From Gemmata palustris (GTDB lineage: Bacteria > Planctomycetota > Planctomycetia > Gemmatales > Gemmataceae), in assembly GCF_017939745.1 (NCBI RefSeq), contig NZ_JAGKQQ010000002.1:248001-312000 (forward strand): 64,000 nucleotides of DNA. The letters are read 5' to 3'. Position 1 is the first letter of the stretch. Each line of letters begins with the position of its first letter. The notes beneath the pieces were generated by a model that had not been told where the DNA came from, made no database searches, and was given only the letters and a program-made list of their open reading frames with translations. Made by a program: the position numbers and the translations under genes. Below are positions 51,978 to 61,292 of the stretch, one piece after another.

Positions 51978-52100
51978 CGCACAGGGCTCCCGCCCTGTGC
52001 TACGAACGCCGGCCGCTCCGCGGCGTGAAAGGCATTGACAGTTTTGGTATTCGCCCCGGAGAGGCCGTCTGACGTAGCACAGGGCGGAAGCCCTGTGCTA
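51975..52100. repeat. Two related hairpins between convergent genes (GCACAGGGC type)
   Basis: Hairpin 1 (51979-52000) has arms GCACAGGGC / GCCCTGTGC with a TCCC loop and begins next to the HAD gene's TAG. Hairpin 2 (52075-52100) has perfect 11-base arms TAGCACAGGGC / GCCCTGTGCTA with a GGAA tetraloop. They lie in the 139-base gap between two convergent genes, where they may serve as terminators, but the shared core suggests a dispersed repeat. Confidence 0.75.
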
Positions 52101-52116
52101 TCAACGACTTGTGCTC

Positions 52117-54258
52117 TTACTTCTTGTCTTTCTTTGGCTCTTCCTTCTTCGGCGCGTCCTTCTTGGGCTCTTCCTTTTTCACATCTTTCTTCGGCACGTC
52201 CTTTTTGGGTTCTTCTTTCTTGGGTTCCACCTTCTTCGCCTCGATCACATCGACCGTCGCGACCACCGTGAAGGCGTGGTCCTTACCGCCGACCTTCGTG
52301 GTCGCGCGGAACACGACTTGCGTCGGCCCGACGGGCGCTGCCGGCTGCACGGTCAGGCCGATTTCGCCCTTCGTTTGGCCCTTCGCGATCGGCTTCACGG
52401 CGGGCACCACGGTCGGCGGGAGGAACAGCGGCGCGATCACGATGTCTTCGCCAGCGCCCTCCCCGCGCGTCGCTTCGAGCAAGAGCTTGCCCGGCTTGCC
52501 CTTCTCGAGAGAAGTCGGGTCGAACGTCACCTTGAGCGCGAACGGCGGTTTCTCGATCACCCCGACCGCGCACTGATTGAGAAGTTCCGCGGGCGGGTTC
52601 GGCATCCCGCCGAGGTTCGCTCGCACCGCGTCCAGAAGTGTGCCGTAGCGGGTGACGGTCGTTTCGCCTGTCGTGGCGGTCGCCTTGACGCGGAACGGGT
52701 ACGCGCCCGCCTTCGCCCCGTCTTTCGCCTGAAGGGGTACGAACACGATCGTCTGGTTCGCGGGAAGCGTCACCTTACCACTCAGGGCCGAATCGCCCTC
52801 GATCGATAGCTCCACGGCGCCCGCAAAGCCGTTCAGTCGCGTGACCGTGGCAAAAACGCCGGTGGACCCGCCGACCGGCACCTCGGTGCGGTCGAACGTC
52901 AGCGCGACGTTGAAGTCCGGCCCGAACGGGACGACGGAGAGGTAGTACACCTCGTTCGGCCCGTGCAGGAAATTCTGGTGCTCGCACGCGAGGACGTATT
53001 CGCCGTCGGCGGCCGGGGTGAATTCGAGCCGGTTTACGGGGGCGGCCGGGTTGCTCTTCGCGACCTCCGCGCCCTTCGCATCGAGCACGCGAACCAGTAC
53101 CTCAGTCGGCGAGTTCACCTCAAACGTGGACACAGAAATGACGAGCTTCTGCCCCTTCTTGCCCGTGATGGCGAAGTGGTCCGCGTCCTTCGCCTTGTCG
53201 AAGCGCGCGGACACCCCGCCCGGTATCGGCAGTTTGTTCGCCTTCGATGGTTCGTCGTTCGGTTCCTGCTCGGTCGCTTGCGGGTAATCGGTCAACAACA
53301 CGGGCACCGGCCAGCCCGAATCCTTCCCGGCCGTCGGCACGGCATAGAACGCCGCAACGCCCGCGTCTTTCGGGGCGGTCACACTGACGGCGGTAATGGC
53401 ATCCGGCCCCGAGAACCCGATGCTCGCGGACTTGCCGCGTTCGGCCGCGAGCGGGTACGCGGTGGTCGCCCCAGGGAAATCGCCGATCCGCAGCCGGTAG
53501 AAGAAATCTCCGCCGCCGCGGTGGGTCGTGTCGCGCACCTCGACCAGCACCTCGCCGGATTCCTTGAAGGTGTGGGCGAGGCGGCAATCGCCCTGCATCC
53601 CGGGCGTGTCGTCCGCGTACAGGTCGATGAGTTCGCGCTTCGTCTTCGCGTCGTGCAGAACGACGATGGGGTCGAGCGGCGAACCGATCCGGCGGGCCAG
53701 CACCTCGAACGCGAGTTTCTGCCCGGCGCTCACCTTCACCTTGTAGAACTCGGACGCTTCGGCCGCGACCACGCCGCTCGCCACGCACGGCACGGTGACC
53801 ACCTGGGCGGTGTCCTTCGCGCGGTTCGCGTTCGTCGAAGCGACGAGCGGGAGCGTATCCACAATAAACGGCCGCGCGTTCGAGACGCCGTGCTTGGTCG
53901 CCACTCGTACCGTGTGCAGCCCGATTGCGCACTTCGGATCGACGGTGACTTTCACGCGGAGTTTCCCGGCGTCGGTGCCGTTCTTGTTGTCCGCGGGGAT
54001 CGTGATCTTACCCGGGCAACTCAGGACCACGCCCGTCGCGTCGGCGAGGTTCGTGCCGGTCAGTGTGAGTTCGACCTCGTCGCCGGGCTTCGCGCCGAGG
54101 GTCGTCGGCGTCGTGAGCGTGGGGGCTTGCGGCGCGGGCACGATTGCGGGGGCCTTCGGCTGCGCCGTCGCGGTGCGCGTGCCGGTGGACGTCACCAGCG
54201 CGACACCGAACGCGAACCCGATCAGCGCGAAAATCCAGGTGGGACGGCGCGACGACAT
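52117..54258 (-). CDS. Secreted PPC-domain protein with Lys/Glu/Pro-rich tail
   Basis: A 713-residue secreted protein. A purine-rich AGGAGGGG run upstream and a signal peptide (WIFALIGFAFGVALVTSTGT) fix the start at 54258; the longer open frame enters repeat DNA. An IPT-like domain (about 45-125) comes first, then jelly-roll pre-peptidase C-terminal domains (about 150-260, and about 340-440 beginning EQEPNDEPSKANKLPIPGGV and ending GEYVLACEHQNFLHGPNEVY). A further Ig-like repeat region follows. The end is a 45-residue stretch alternating Lys, Glu and Pro (KKEEPKKD repeats). Common in planctomycetes; extracellular ligand or adhesion function suspected, not established. Confidence 0.88.
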   Translation of the reverse strand: MSSRRPTWIFALIGFAFGVALVTSTGTRTATAQPKAPAIVPAPQAPTLTTPTTLGAKPGDEVELTLTGTNLADATGVVLSCPGKITIPADNKNGTDAGKLRVKVTVDPKCAIGLHTVRVATKHGVSNARPFIVDTLPLVASTNANRAKDTAQVVTVPCVASGVVAAEASEFYKVKVSAGQKLAFEVLARRIGSPLDPIVVLHDAKTKRELIDLYADDTPGMQGDCRLAHTFKESGEVLVEVRDTTHRGGGDFFYRLRIGDFPGATTAYPLAAERGKSASIGFSGPDAITAVSVTAPKDAGVAAFYAVPTAGKDSGWPVPVLLTDYPQATEQEPNDEPSKANKLPIPGGVSARFDKAKDADHFAITGKKGQKLVISVSTFEVNSPTEVLVRVLDAKGAEVAKSNPAAPVNRLEFTPAADGEYVLACEHQNFLHGPNEVYYLSVVPFGPDFNVALTFDRTEVPVGGSTGVFATVTRLNGFAGAVELSIEGDSALSGKVTLPANQTIVFVPLQAKDGAKAGAYPFRVKATATTGETTVTRYGTLLDAVRANLGGMPNPPAELLNQCAVGVIEKPPFALKVTFDPTSLEKGKPGKLLLEATRGEGAGEDIVIAPLFLPPTVVPAVKPIAKGQTKGEIGLTVQPAAPVGPTQVVFRATTKVGGKDHAFTVVATVDVIEAKKVEPKKEEPKKDVPKKDVKKEEPKKDAPKKEEPKKDKK

Positions 54259-54445
54259 TTGACCCCTCCCCCCTCCTTTTCTCAAGGAGGGTTTAAGACT
54301 GAACTCCCCTTCCCCTCGTTCATGCGGAAGGAATTGGGGGGTTAGGTTGTGGCGTGATAACGTCCGATGATACCGGTCGAACCGCCCCGCGACCAGCACC
54401 AACCTTCTTGCCACTCGCGCGCCAATCACGGACAGTAAATTCACC

Positions 54446-56017
54446 ATGAACGAAACTCCCGCCAGCAACAGCTACGACGATGTGCCCTACGACAGCTTCG
54501 CGTACCCGCAGACGCACCCGTCGCGCCTCGCGACGATCGCCACGCTGTTCGGCCTGACGCCCCCGGACGTCGCGAAGTGCCGCGTGCTCGAACTCGGGTG
54601 CGCCGCGGGTGGGAACCTGATCCCGATGGCGGAAGCGTTCCCGGACTCGTGGTTCGTGGGGGTCGATCTCTCGGGGCGGCAAATCGCCGACGGCGAACTG
54701 GCGCTACGGAAATCCGGCCTCACGAACGTGAGCCTCCGGCACGCGAGCATCGATGACATTGATGAGACCTACGGCCACTTCGACTACATCCTGTGCCACG
54801 GCGTGTTCTCGTGGGTTCCGCCCGCGGTGCAGCAGAAAATCTTCGACGTGTGCGCAGCGCACCTCACGCCCACGGGGATCGCGTACATCTCGTACAACAC
54901 GTACCCCGGCTGGCACATGCGCGGCATGATCCGCGACATGATGCGCTACCACGCTTTCCGGTTTGATGGCCCGGATCAACGAATCGGCCAGGCGCGGGCG
55001 CTGCTCGATTTCCTCGCGCAATCGACCGAAAAGGACGCCGGCGCGTATGGCGTGCTGCTGCGATCGGAACTCGACCTCCTGCGCCACCAGTCCGACCACT
55101 ACCTCTACCACGAGCAGCTCGAAGAGTTCAACGAGCCGGTCTACTTCCACCAGTTCATGGCGCGGGCCGAAGCGCACGGGTTGCGCTACCTGGGCGAATC
55201 GCGCATCAACACAATGGTAACGGGCAACTTCGGACCCGAAGTGCAAAAGACGCTCGCGGTTCTCGCCACGGACCAGATTCAAACGGAGCAGTACCTCGAC
55301 TTCGTGCGCAACCGGACCTTCCGCGAAACGCTCCTGGTGCGATCCGAAGCGGTCCCGAACTGGGCCATTGTGCCCGAGCGCGTGTACGGCCTTCACGTCG
55401 CGTGCAACGCGAAGGTGAGCGGGCGCGCGGTCAATCTCACCACGAACGCTGCCGCGCAGTTCCAGAGCCGCAGCGGGATGGTGATCTCCGCGAGCGGGGC
55501 CGTGTTCAAAGCCGCGATGCTAACACTGATTGAAGCGTGGCCGGGAACGATCCCGTTCGTGGAACTGCTCCAGCACGCGGGCGCGAAACTCGGCCGGATC
55601 GCGACCAACGACGACATGCAGACGCTCGCGCTCGGGCTACTGAACGCTTACATCTCTTCCGACCTGCTCGAACTGCACGCAGCGCCCGTCTCGTTCGCGC
55701 GCACGCCGGGCGAAAACCCGGTCGCGCTGGTTCACGCTCGCGTGCGCGCTGCGGGTGGTCAAGCTTCGGTGACGAATCGGCGCCACGAAACGGTGAAGCT
55801 CTCCGACATCGCCTTTCGGCTCGTTCCGCTACTCGATGGCACACGCGACCGGGACGCTTTGGTGGGATCGCTGGCGGCACTGGCAGTCGCGGGAGAACTC
55901 ACCGTTCAGCGCGCCGGTCAGCCGATCGCCGACGCGGACGAACTCCGAACCGCGCTCACGGCTACCCTCGGCCCCACTCTGGACGCCCTCGCACGCGACG
56001 CTCTGCTCATCAAGTAA
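54446..56017 (+). CDS. SAM-dependent methyltransferase with regulatory domain (PKMT-like)
   Basis: A 523-residue cytoplasmic methyltransferase. The Rossmann SAM site is visible as VLELGCAAGGNLIPMAE (about 47-63), the acidic strand end FVGVDLSGRQIADG, and the motif FDYILCHGVFSWVPP. The methyltransferase regulatory domain (about 220-300) and a C-terminal winged-helix-like domain (about 380-520) match the PKMT family, which methylates lysines in rickettsial outer-membrane proteins. The start MNETPASNSYDDVPYDSFAYP is typical of the family. Its 3' end overlaps the convergent GluQ-RS gene by 8 bases. Confidence 0.9.
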   Translation: MNETPASNSYDDVPYDSFAYPQTHPSRLATIATLFGLTPPDVAKCRVLELGCAAGGNLIPMAEAFPDSWFVGVDLSGRQIADGELALRKSGLTNVSLRHASIDDIDETYGHFDYILCHGVFSWVPPAVQQKIFDVCAAHLTPTGIAYISYNTYPGWHMRGMIRDMMRYHAFRFDGPDQRIGQARALLDFLAQSTEKDAGAYGVLLRSELDLLRHQSDHYLYHEQLEEFNEPVYFHQFMARAEAHGLRYLGESRINTMVTGNFGPEVQKTLAVLATDQIQTEQYLDFVRNRTFRETLLVRSEAVPNWAIVPERVYGLHVACNAKVSGRAVNLTTNAAAQFQSRSGMVISASGAVFKAAMLTLIEAWPGTIPFVELLQHAGAKLGRIATNDDMQTLALGLLNAYISSDLLELHAAPVSFARTPGENPVALVHARVRAAGGQASVTNRRHETVKLSDIAFRLVPLLDGTRDRDALVGSLAALAVAGELTVQRAGQPIADADELRTALTATLGPTLDALARDALLIK

Positions 56018-56993
56018 CGACGAACCCGATTTGGCGGAGCAGTTCAGCGGTCAACACGAACGGCTTCGCCGGAATGCTCTCCAGTCGGAAGCGTGGGAGC
56101 AGTTCGCGCGACGCAACCGGCTCCGGTCGATCGAGCCAGCCGCACGACCACGCGAGCAACCCCACGAGCGCCTCCGGCTTCACGCCCGCGGCGCGGAGCG
56201 CGGAGAGTCGCGTGTCGCCGTGCCTTTTGGCCAAGCGCCGCCCGTCTTCGCCCACCACAAGCGGTATGTGGGCAAAAGCGGGTGGCGCTAAGTCAAGTGC
56301 GCGATAGAGGAGCAGTTGTCGCGGGGTGGACGGGATGAGATCGTCGCCGCGAACCACTTCCGTGACGCCCATCGCCGCATCATCAACCACCACAGCGAGT
56401 TGGTACGCCGGTCCGCCCCCATTCTTCCACACCACGAAGTCCCCGCCCGCGTGCTTCAGATCGATGTGCTGCTCGCCGGCGAACCGGTCCGTAAACGGCA
56501 AATTCTCCGTCACGCGGAAGCGCCACGCGAACGGCCGGCCCTCTTCACGCAACTTCAGCGCGTCCGCGACGCAACGATGCGCACACGTCCCCGGGTACGT
56601 CACCTCTTCCCCGGCGTGCGGCGCGCTCGCAGCGGAAGCGATGTCCGACCGCGTGCAGGTACAGGGGTAAACCAACTCGTTCTGTTTGAGCACTTCCAGC
56701 GCGGCTTCGTAGTGCGACAACCGCTCCGTTTGGACCGCCGGTTCGCCGTCCCAATCCAGTCCGAGCCAGTGCAGGTCGTGCATCGCTTGTTCGGCCGCGC
56801 CCGACTTGATGCGAGGGGAATCAATGTCCTCGATACGAAGTTTGACCGCCCCGCCCCGCGCTCGCGCCGACAACCACGCGACCAGGTACGTGCGCGCGTT
56901 CCCGACGTGCTGCGCCCCCGTGGGCGAAGGCGCCAGGCGCCCTGCAAAGAGTGGAAGTGAAGGGGCAAGCGGGTGAAGGGGTGAAGGAGACAT
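56010..56993 (-). CDS. gluQ: Glutamyl-Q tRNA(Asp) synthetase
   Basis: A 327-residue truncated glutamyl-tRNA-synthetase relative that attaches glutamate to the queuosine base of tRNA(Asp). HIGH-equivalent: SPTGAQHVGNARTYLVAW. KMSKS-equivalent: GRRLAKRHGDTRLSALR. The zinc site typical of GluQ-RS is seen as PCTCTRSDI and YPGTCAHRC. The anticodon-binding domain is absent, as expected. The ATG at 56993 is used; upstream residues look non-coding. Its stop overlaps the end of the methyltransferase gene. Confidence 0.93.
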   Translation of the reverse strand: MSPSPLHPLAPSLPLFAGRLAPSPTGAQHVGNARTYLVAWLSARARGGAVKLRIEDIDSPRIKSGAAEQAMHDLHWLGLDWDGEPAVQTERLSHYEAALEVLKQNELVYPCTCTRSDIASAASAPHAGEEVTYPGTCAHRCVADALKLREEGRPFAWRFRVTENLPFTDRFAGEQHIDLKHAGGDFVVWKNGGGPAYQLAVVVDDAAMGVTEVVRGDDLIPSTPRQLLLYRALDLAPPAFAHIPLVVGEDGRRLAKRHGDTRLSALRAAGVKPEALVGLLAWSCGWLDRPEPVASRELLPRFRLESIPAKPFVLTAELLRQIGFVVT

Positions 56994-57174
56994 GGTCGCA
57001 CGCGAGTAGTTGGGCGCTGGTTGTTCTACAAGTGCGTGGCCCGGGACGCGGAACAAGATCGGCTCCGCGAACCCGACCGGCCCGCCCTCCAGATCCCGGT
57101 CACTGTCAACGCGCCGGAGTTCACTTCGGTCCGCGCGCCCGTAACGACCGGCGCCCGCGCCGGGACGTTACGAG

Positions 57175-57993
57175 CTACTCCCGCCCCTCGGTGCGGTACG
57201 GCTTGCCGCTCTTGTAGAGCTTCACCCGCGCCAGAGCGTTCTCCCGGCTCCGGCCCGCAAACGTTGGGAACTCCAGCGCCTTCGATTGCCAGCGCACGGC
57301 CTCGTCGAACCGGCCGCTCTCGGCGAGGGCCGCGGCCAGGTTGTCGATGCAGTTCGGGTCGCCCCACTCGGTCAGTTCGCACGCCCGGCGCGCGTCGCGG
57401 ACTGCCTCGGCCCCGTCCCGGTGCTTCTCCTCCGAACAGGTGGCCCGGAGCCACGCCCGCCCCGCGAACGCGCCCGCGTGGTTCGGGTCGAGGCGGATGA
57501 CCGACCCGTAGTCCTCGAGCGCGCCAGTGTACTCTTTGCTCAAGTGCCGGGTGACGGCCCGGCCGTAGTGGGCCGCCGGGTCTTTGGGGATCAGCCGGAT
57601 CGCCTCGGTCCAGTCCCGGTCGGCCTTCGCGTGCTCACCCTGTTCGGCCCACGCCGCCGCGCGCCGGAGGTAGTGCGCGCCGGTGCGCGGTTGGGCCTCG
57701 ATCAGCCCGGTGAAGAACGCCACCGCGTCCGTTAGGGGTACCACTTCTCGTGTGTGTACCCACCCGCGCTTGCCCCCGGAGCGGATCAGCGCCCAATCGC
57801 CCCGGCGCTCCTGAACGGTCACGACGACCTCGGTGACCTCACCCGCACTGACCCACTTCCCATCCTCCACGAACCCGAACGTAACCCCCGCGCGCTTCAC
57901 GACCACCTGTCGGTCGGCCCCGACCTCGTCCGCTCCCCGGACTACCGGGGCGGTGCAAACGACCAGGATTGCCAGCCACCGTCGCTCTGCCAT
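57175..57993 (-). CDS. Secreted TPR protein with N-terminal SH3-like domain
   Basis: A 272-residue exported protein with a signal peptide (MAERRWLAILVVCTAPVVRG) that sets the start at 57993. Residues about 25-85 resemble a bacterial SH3-like domain (VTVQERRGDWALIRSGGKRG then WVHTREVVPLTD). Four TPR-like pairs follow, e.g. GAHYLRRAAAWAEQGEHAKA, DPAAHYGRAVTRHLSKEYTG and AGAFAGRAWLRATCSEEKHR. No partner gene is next to it. The combination suggests binding to cell-wall or envelope partners; role unknown. Confidence 0.83.
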   Translation of the reverse strand: MAERRWLAILVVCTAPVVRGADEVGADRQVVVKRAGVTFGFVEDGKWVSAGEVTEVVVTVQERRGDWALIRSGGKRGWVHTREVVPLTDAVAFFTGLIEAQPRTGAHYLRRAAAWAEQGEHAKADRDWTEAIRLIPKDPAAHYGRAVTRHLSKEYTGALEDYGSVIRLDPNHAGAFAGRAWLRATCSEEKHRDGAEAVRDARRACELTEWGDPNCIDNLAAALAESGRFDEAVRWQSKALEFPTFAGRSRENALARVKLYKSGKPYRTEGRE

Positions 57994-58348
57994 TCGACGT
58001 GCCTCCGGGCGACTCCGGTGTGGACCGCGCCTATAGATCCAGCGGACCCTCGAATCCAGTCGAGGTGCCGTTCCGAGCTTTCGCCGCGCCCGAAAGAGCC
58101 GCGCGATTGGCCCGCGGGACAAGAAGTGATTTGATCGTTCGAGAACCGTGTGAAGGTGGTGAACGGCTCGTGCCGGAGGCAAACTGGGCGAAGCGCTGCC
58201 GAAAAGCGGGGTCCGCGTGCGCCGGGCGCACCGGGACAATTCCGAACGCCGGGGCGGGAATAGATTAGATTAAAATTTTCAAAATCTTTAGAGTATATGA
58301 GCAGGCGGTTTTCCGCCGCCCGCGCTCGACGGCTCACTAGGAAAAACA
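57994..58348. other. Intergenic stretch with an AT-rich patch
   Basis: 355 bases between divergent genes. No gene is seen. Positions about 58258-58303 are strikingly AT-rich for this genome (TTAAAATTTTCAAAATCTTT) and probably contain the promoter of the small membrane protein that starts at 58349; precise boxes cannot be set. Confidence 0.45.
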
Positions 58349-58570
58349 ATGGCGGCCTGGAAAGTCCTGATTATCGGCGTTCTCGCCTGCGCGTGCCTGG
58401 CCCTCGCGCTGGCCACCTTGCTGGTCACGATATCTCACGAAGGCGGCCAGCGGTGGGCGTGGCTGGCCGGCCTCCTCGCGGCCACCATTTGCGTGAGCAC
58501 GATCCTTGCGTTTTTCATGAGGCACGCGAGCGGCTCCCTAGACCTGAAGACCCGCGGCTCGCGGAATTGA
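58349..58570 (+). CDS. Small membrane protein
   Basis: A 73-residue protein with two predicted membrane helices (about 4-26, WKVLIIGVLACACLALALA, and about 36-57, WAWLAGLLAATICVSTILAF) and a short polar tail (GSLDLKTRGSRN). It has no recognised family. The hydrophobic pattern and a preceding AT-rich patch argue that it is real; length is too short for certainty. Confidence 0.55.
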   Translation: MAAWKVLIIGVLACACLALALATLLVTISHEGGQRWAWLAGLLAATICVSTILAFFMRHASGSLDLKTRGSRN

Positions 58571-58890
58571 TGATCGCCAGCCCTTTCCGCGCGGACCGAA
58601 ACCCGTTGTGAACGCCACGAGTCACGGCCCCCAACCGTGACCGAGAAAACCAGAAGCGCCCGCGGCCCCGGCACCAACACCTCGTCCGTAACCACCTGCT
58701 GCGTCGAAATTGCGGTGTTGAAATCATGGCGCAAGCGAACGGCGCGGCGTAAGCCCGCCGGTGGTTTTAGCCACTACCGGCTGGCTTACGCCGCGCCGTT
58801 CGCAAGGTTTCAACGCAACAAGTCGAAGTCAGAACTCCCGCCGCGGCCCCGATCGCCCCGTCACCGGAATCAGTAGCGCCGCGGTACCAC
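58571..58890. other. Intergenic stretch with one palindromic repeat
   Basis: 320 bases between the small membrane protein and the end of the convergent oxygenase gene. Apart from the large hairpin at 58735-58803 nothing is recognised. Confidence 0.5.
58735..58803. repeat. Long hairpin, variant of the GCGAACGGC repeat family
   Basis: The arms run inward from GCGAACGGCGCGGCGTAAGC at 58735 and from its exact complement ending at 58803, about 30 bases each with two mismatches and a short TTTTAGCC loop region. The arm text resembles the inverted repeat at 47001-47103 (GCGAACGGC, then GGTGT/GGCGT, AGCC, GCCGGTG). It sits between convergent genes. Confidence 0.8.
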
Positions 58891-59613
58891 TCAGCCGTAG
58901 AGCGATTCGGCCCGGTTGAACATCACCCACGACGTCAGAATCAACTTGTCCTCCGACCGCGGGACGCACCCCTTGTGCGTGTGCGTGAACCCGGCCGGGG
59001 CGATCACCATCCGGCCGCGCTCGGGGGTGATGCTGCGGCCCTGATGGAAGAACGCGGTCTCGCCGCCCTCCGTGACGGTGTTCAGGTAAAACATGAACAG
59101 CAGGACGCGGTGGAGCGTTTCGCAGGAGGCGTTGCGCGGGTAGATTTCCGAGTGCCAGTGGTGGTAGCCGCCGACGCCCTTCAGGTACTTTTGAACGAGG
59201 ATGTTGCCGGGCCGGTAGAGCGTCATCATCAGTTGGCCGGCCTGGAGTTCGGTCAACTGGCCGGCGACCAGATCGGCGGGCCGCCCGGTCACCGGGTCCG
59301 GGACCGCGGCCGAGATCGCCCCGACCAGCATGGTCTGGTACTTCAGCACGTAGCGCACGAGGTGCCGGAGCGTCGCGTCGAGCACCTGAGCATGGAGCGC
59401 GGCCCACTCGGGATCGGTAGTGATGTTCAGATCGTAGCTGTCCTTCTTGGCCAGATCGACGCCGTAGCCGGTGCGCCCGCGCGCCTTGCGCCCGCTGCGC
59501 TCGAACGCCGCGATGATCGCTTCGCAAAGCGCATCGTCCAGGGCGCCGTCGTAGGTCTCGATGAAATCGTCCACTGTGCGGCTCCGGTGGCGGTCCTTCG
59601 ATCGCGGTTCCAC
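58891..59613 (-). CDS. 2-oxoglutarate/Fe(II)-dependent oxygenase
   Basis: A 240-residue double-stranded beta-helix oxygenase. The iron site reads HHWHSEIYP (His plus Glu in place of the usual Asp) and, about 50 residues later, FTHTHKG (second His). RSEDKLILTSW follows, with Lys or Arg expected to bind 2-oxoglutarate. MLFMFYLNTVTEGGETAFF is the typical prolyl-4-hydroxylase-like core (YLNxxxEGGET). The N-terminal part is helical. Substrate unknown; members hydroxylate proteins or small molecules. Confidence 0.88.
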   Translation of the reverse strand: MEPRSKDRHRSRTVDDFIETYDGALDDALCEAIIAAFERSGRKARGRTGYGVDLAKKDSYDLNITTDPEWAALHAQVLDATLRHLVRYVLKYQTMLVGAISAAVPDPVTGRPADLVAGQLTELQAGQLMMTLYRPGNILVQKYLKGVGGYHHWHSEIYPRNASCETLHRVLLFMFYLNTVTEGGETAFFHQGRSITPERGRMVIAPAGFTHTHKGCVPRSEDKLILTSWVMFNRAESLYG

Positions 59614-59667
59614 TCACGATTCTACTGCCGAACACGCGACCGAAGCGAATCCCCGTATACTAAGAGC

Positions 59668-60006
59668 ATGGAGACCGGCCCGCGCACGATCACACGTCGC
59701 ACCCACCCGCCGCGGTACGCCCGCGTCGCGGCGGTTTTGGCATGTCTCTTGGTATTCGGTCTCGTGTCGCCTCCCCCGATCACCTTCGGGGAATCGAGCA
59801 CCCCGGCGCGTGAATCGGCGCCGGACGGTGAGGCGGGCGGGCACGAACCGAAAATGGTTTGGGCCGCCCGAACCGTCCGGGTCGCGCCGGGAACCGGTGT
59901 GCCCCTCGCTTTGTACCAGTCGGCTTTGTCCGGTCCGATCACCCACGCGCCCGCTCGCGCGGCTTCTGCCGGCCCGAGTCCGGCCCCGTTCCACCTCCGC
60001 TGTTAG
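59668..60006 (+). CDS. Small secreted or membrane-anchored hypothetical protein
   Basis: A 112-residue protein starting METGPRTITRRTHPPRYARV with one hydrophobic segment (about 21-38, VAAVLACLLVFGLVSPPP), then a Pro/Ala/Gly-rich tail ending in a single Cys. It starts 55 bases from the divergent oxygenase and ends 79 bases before the CNNM-like gene. No family recognised. The opposite strand is also open, so support is moderate. Confidence 0.5.
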   Translation: METGPRTITRRTHPPRYARVAAVLACLLVFGLVSPPPITFGESSTPARESAPDGEAGGHEPKMVWAARTVRVAPGTGVPLALYQSALSGPITHAPARAASAGPSPAPFHLRC

Positions 60007-60084
60007 CCGGCCCGCTTCTTCGTTCGCTCCCCAGGCACCGGGCACGTTCCCGGTCGGGGTTCCACGACCCGAAGAGGACGAGTC

Positions 60085-61230
60085 ATGATCTTTTCCGCCG
60101 CCGGCGCGCCGGTCGACGTCCACTGGGCGTGGACCGCCGCCGGGTTGCTCGCCGTTCCCGCGCTGGTCGCGCTCAACGGGTTCTTCGTCGCCGCCGAGTT
60201 CGCGCTCGTCGCGGTGCGCCGGACCCGCGTCGAGGAACTGGTCCGCCAGGGGACCGTCGGGGCGCGGGCCGCGCTCGACGCGGTCGCCCACCTGGACCGC
60301 ACCATCGCGGCCACCCAACTCGGCATCACCCTGGCGAGCATCGCGCTCGGGTGGGTCGGGGAGCCGGCCCTCGCCCGCGTGGTCGAGCCGCTCGCCGGCG
60401 CGGTCCTGCCCGGCGCGTGGGCCGCGGTGGGCGCCCACGCGATCGCGTTCACCGCGGCCTTCGCGCTCATTACGTTCATGCACGTCGTGTTCGGGGAACT
60501 GATCCCGAAGACGCTCGCGCTGCAGGCGCCCGACCGGACCTCGCTGTGGGTGGCCGCGCCGCTGAACCTGTTCGTCCGGCTCACGCGCCCGTTCGTCGCC
60601 CTGCTCAACGGCACCGGGAACCTGATCCTCCGGTGGTGCGGGCACGCGCCGGCTGGGTCGGAGGGGAACGTTCACTCGGTCGAGGAACTGGCGCTGCTGA
60701 TCGAGGAGACGCGCGAGGCGGGCGCGCTGTCGGCGCAGCAGGCCGAGTTCGTGCGCAAGGTGTTCACCCTGTCCGGGCGGCGCGTGCGCGACTGCATGGT
60801 GCCGCGCGAGAAGATGGTGGCGCTGGCCCTCGGCACCCCGCCCGAACGGGTGCTGGACGTGGTGCGGGCGGGCGCGCACACGCGGATGCCGGTGTACGAC
60901 GGTGACCTGGACCGGGTGATCGGGGTGGTGAACACGAAGGACCTGTTTTACCTGTTCAGCCTCAAGGGGCTGGTAGTGCTCGAGGACGCGCTGTACCCGC
61001 CGCTGTTCCTGGAGCCGGACGGTACCGTGGCCGACGCGCTGGAACTGTTCCGCAAGGAGCGCCGGCCGCTGGCCGTGGTGCGGGACGGCGCCGGTAAGGT
61101 TCTCGGCCTCATTACAATGGAAGACGTGTTAGAGCAGATCGTGGGACAGATCGAAGACGAACACGACCGACCGACGCCCCGCCTGCGCCTCGGCCGCCGA
61201 TCCGGGCACACCCGCCGGAGCGGATCGTGA
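60085..61230 (+). CDS. CNNM/HlyC-CorC family membrane protein with CBS domains
   Basis: A 381-residue membrane protein. The DUF21/CNNM membrane domain spans about 1-190 (ALVALNGFFVAAEFALVAVR near the start and FMHVVFGELIPKTLALQ), with three or four helices. Two CBS motifs follow (about 225-345: VRDCMVPREKMVALALGT and VLEDALYPPLFLEPDGTVAD). The C-terminal transporter-associated domain of full-length CorC proteins is absent; the chain ends soon after the second CBS in a basic tail. Family members are linked to magnesium/cobalt efflux. It precedes the SulP fusion gene by 62 bases on the same strand. Confidence 0.9.
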   Translation: MIFSAAGAPVDVHWAWTAAGLLAVPALVALNGFFVAAEFALVAVRRTRVEELVRQGTVGARAALDAVAHLDRTIAATQLGITLASIALGWVGEPALARVVEPLAGAVLPGAWAAVGAHAIAFTAAFALITFMHVVFGELIPKTLALQAPDRTSLWVAAPLNLFVRLTRPFVALLNGTGNLILRWCGHAPAGSEGNVHSVEELALLIEETREAGALSAQQAEFVRKVFTLSGRRVRDCMVPREKMVALALGTPPERVLDVVRAGAHTRMPVYDGDLDRVIGVVNTKDLFYLFSLKGLVVLEDALYPPLFLEPDGTVADALELFRKERRPLAVVRDGAGKVLGLITMEDVLEQIVGQIEDEHDRPTPRLRLGRRSGHTRRSGS

Positions 61231-61292
61231 CGGCCCGGGCACGCGGGCACTGTAAAACGTTCTAAGCACCGATACTCTCCAGGGAACCGCGT

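Noticed and set aside
59614..60879. A 421-residue minus-strand open frame
   Set aside because: Antisense to the small secreted protein and the CNNM-like gene; low-complexity Arg/Gly/Asp text.
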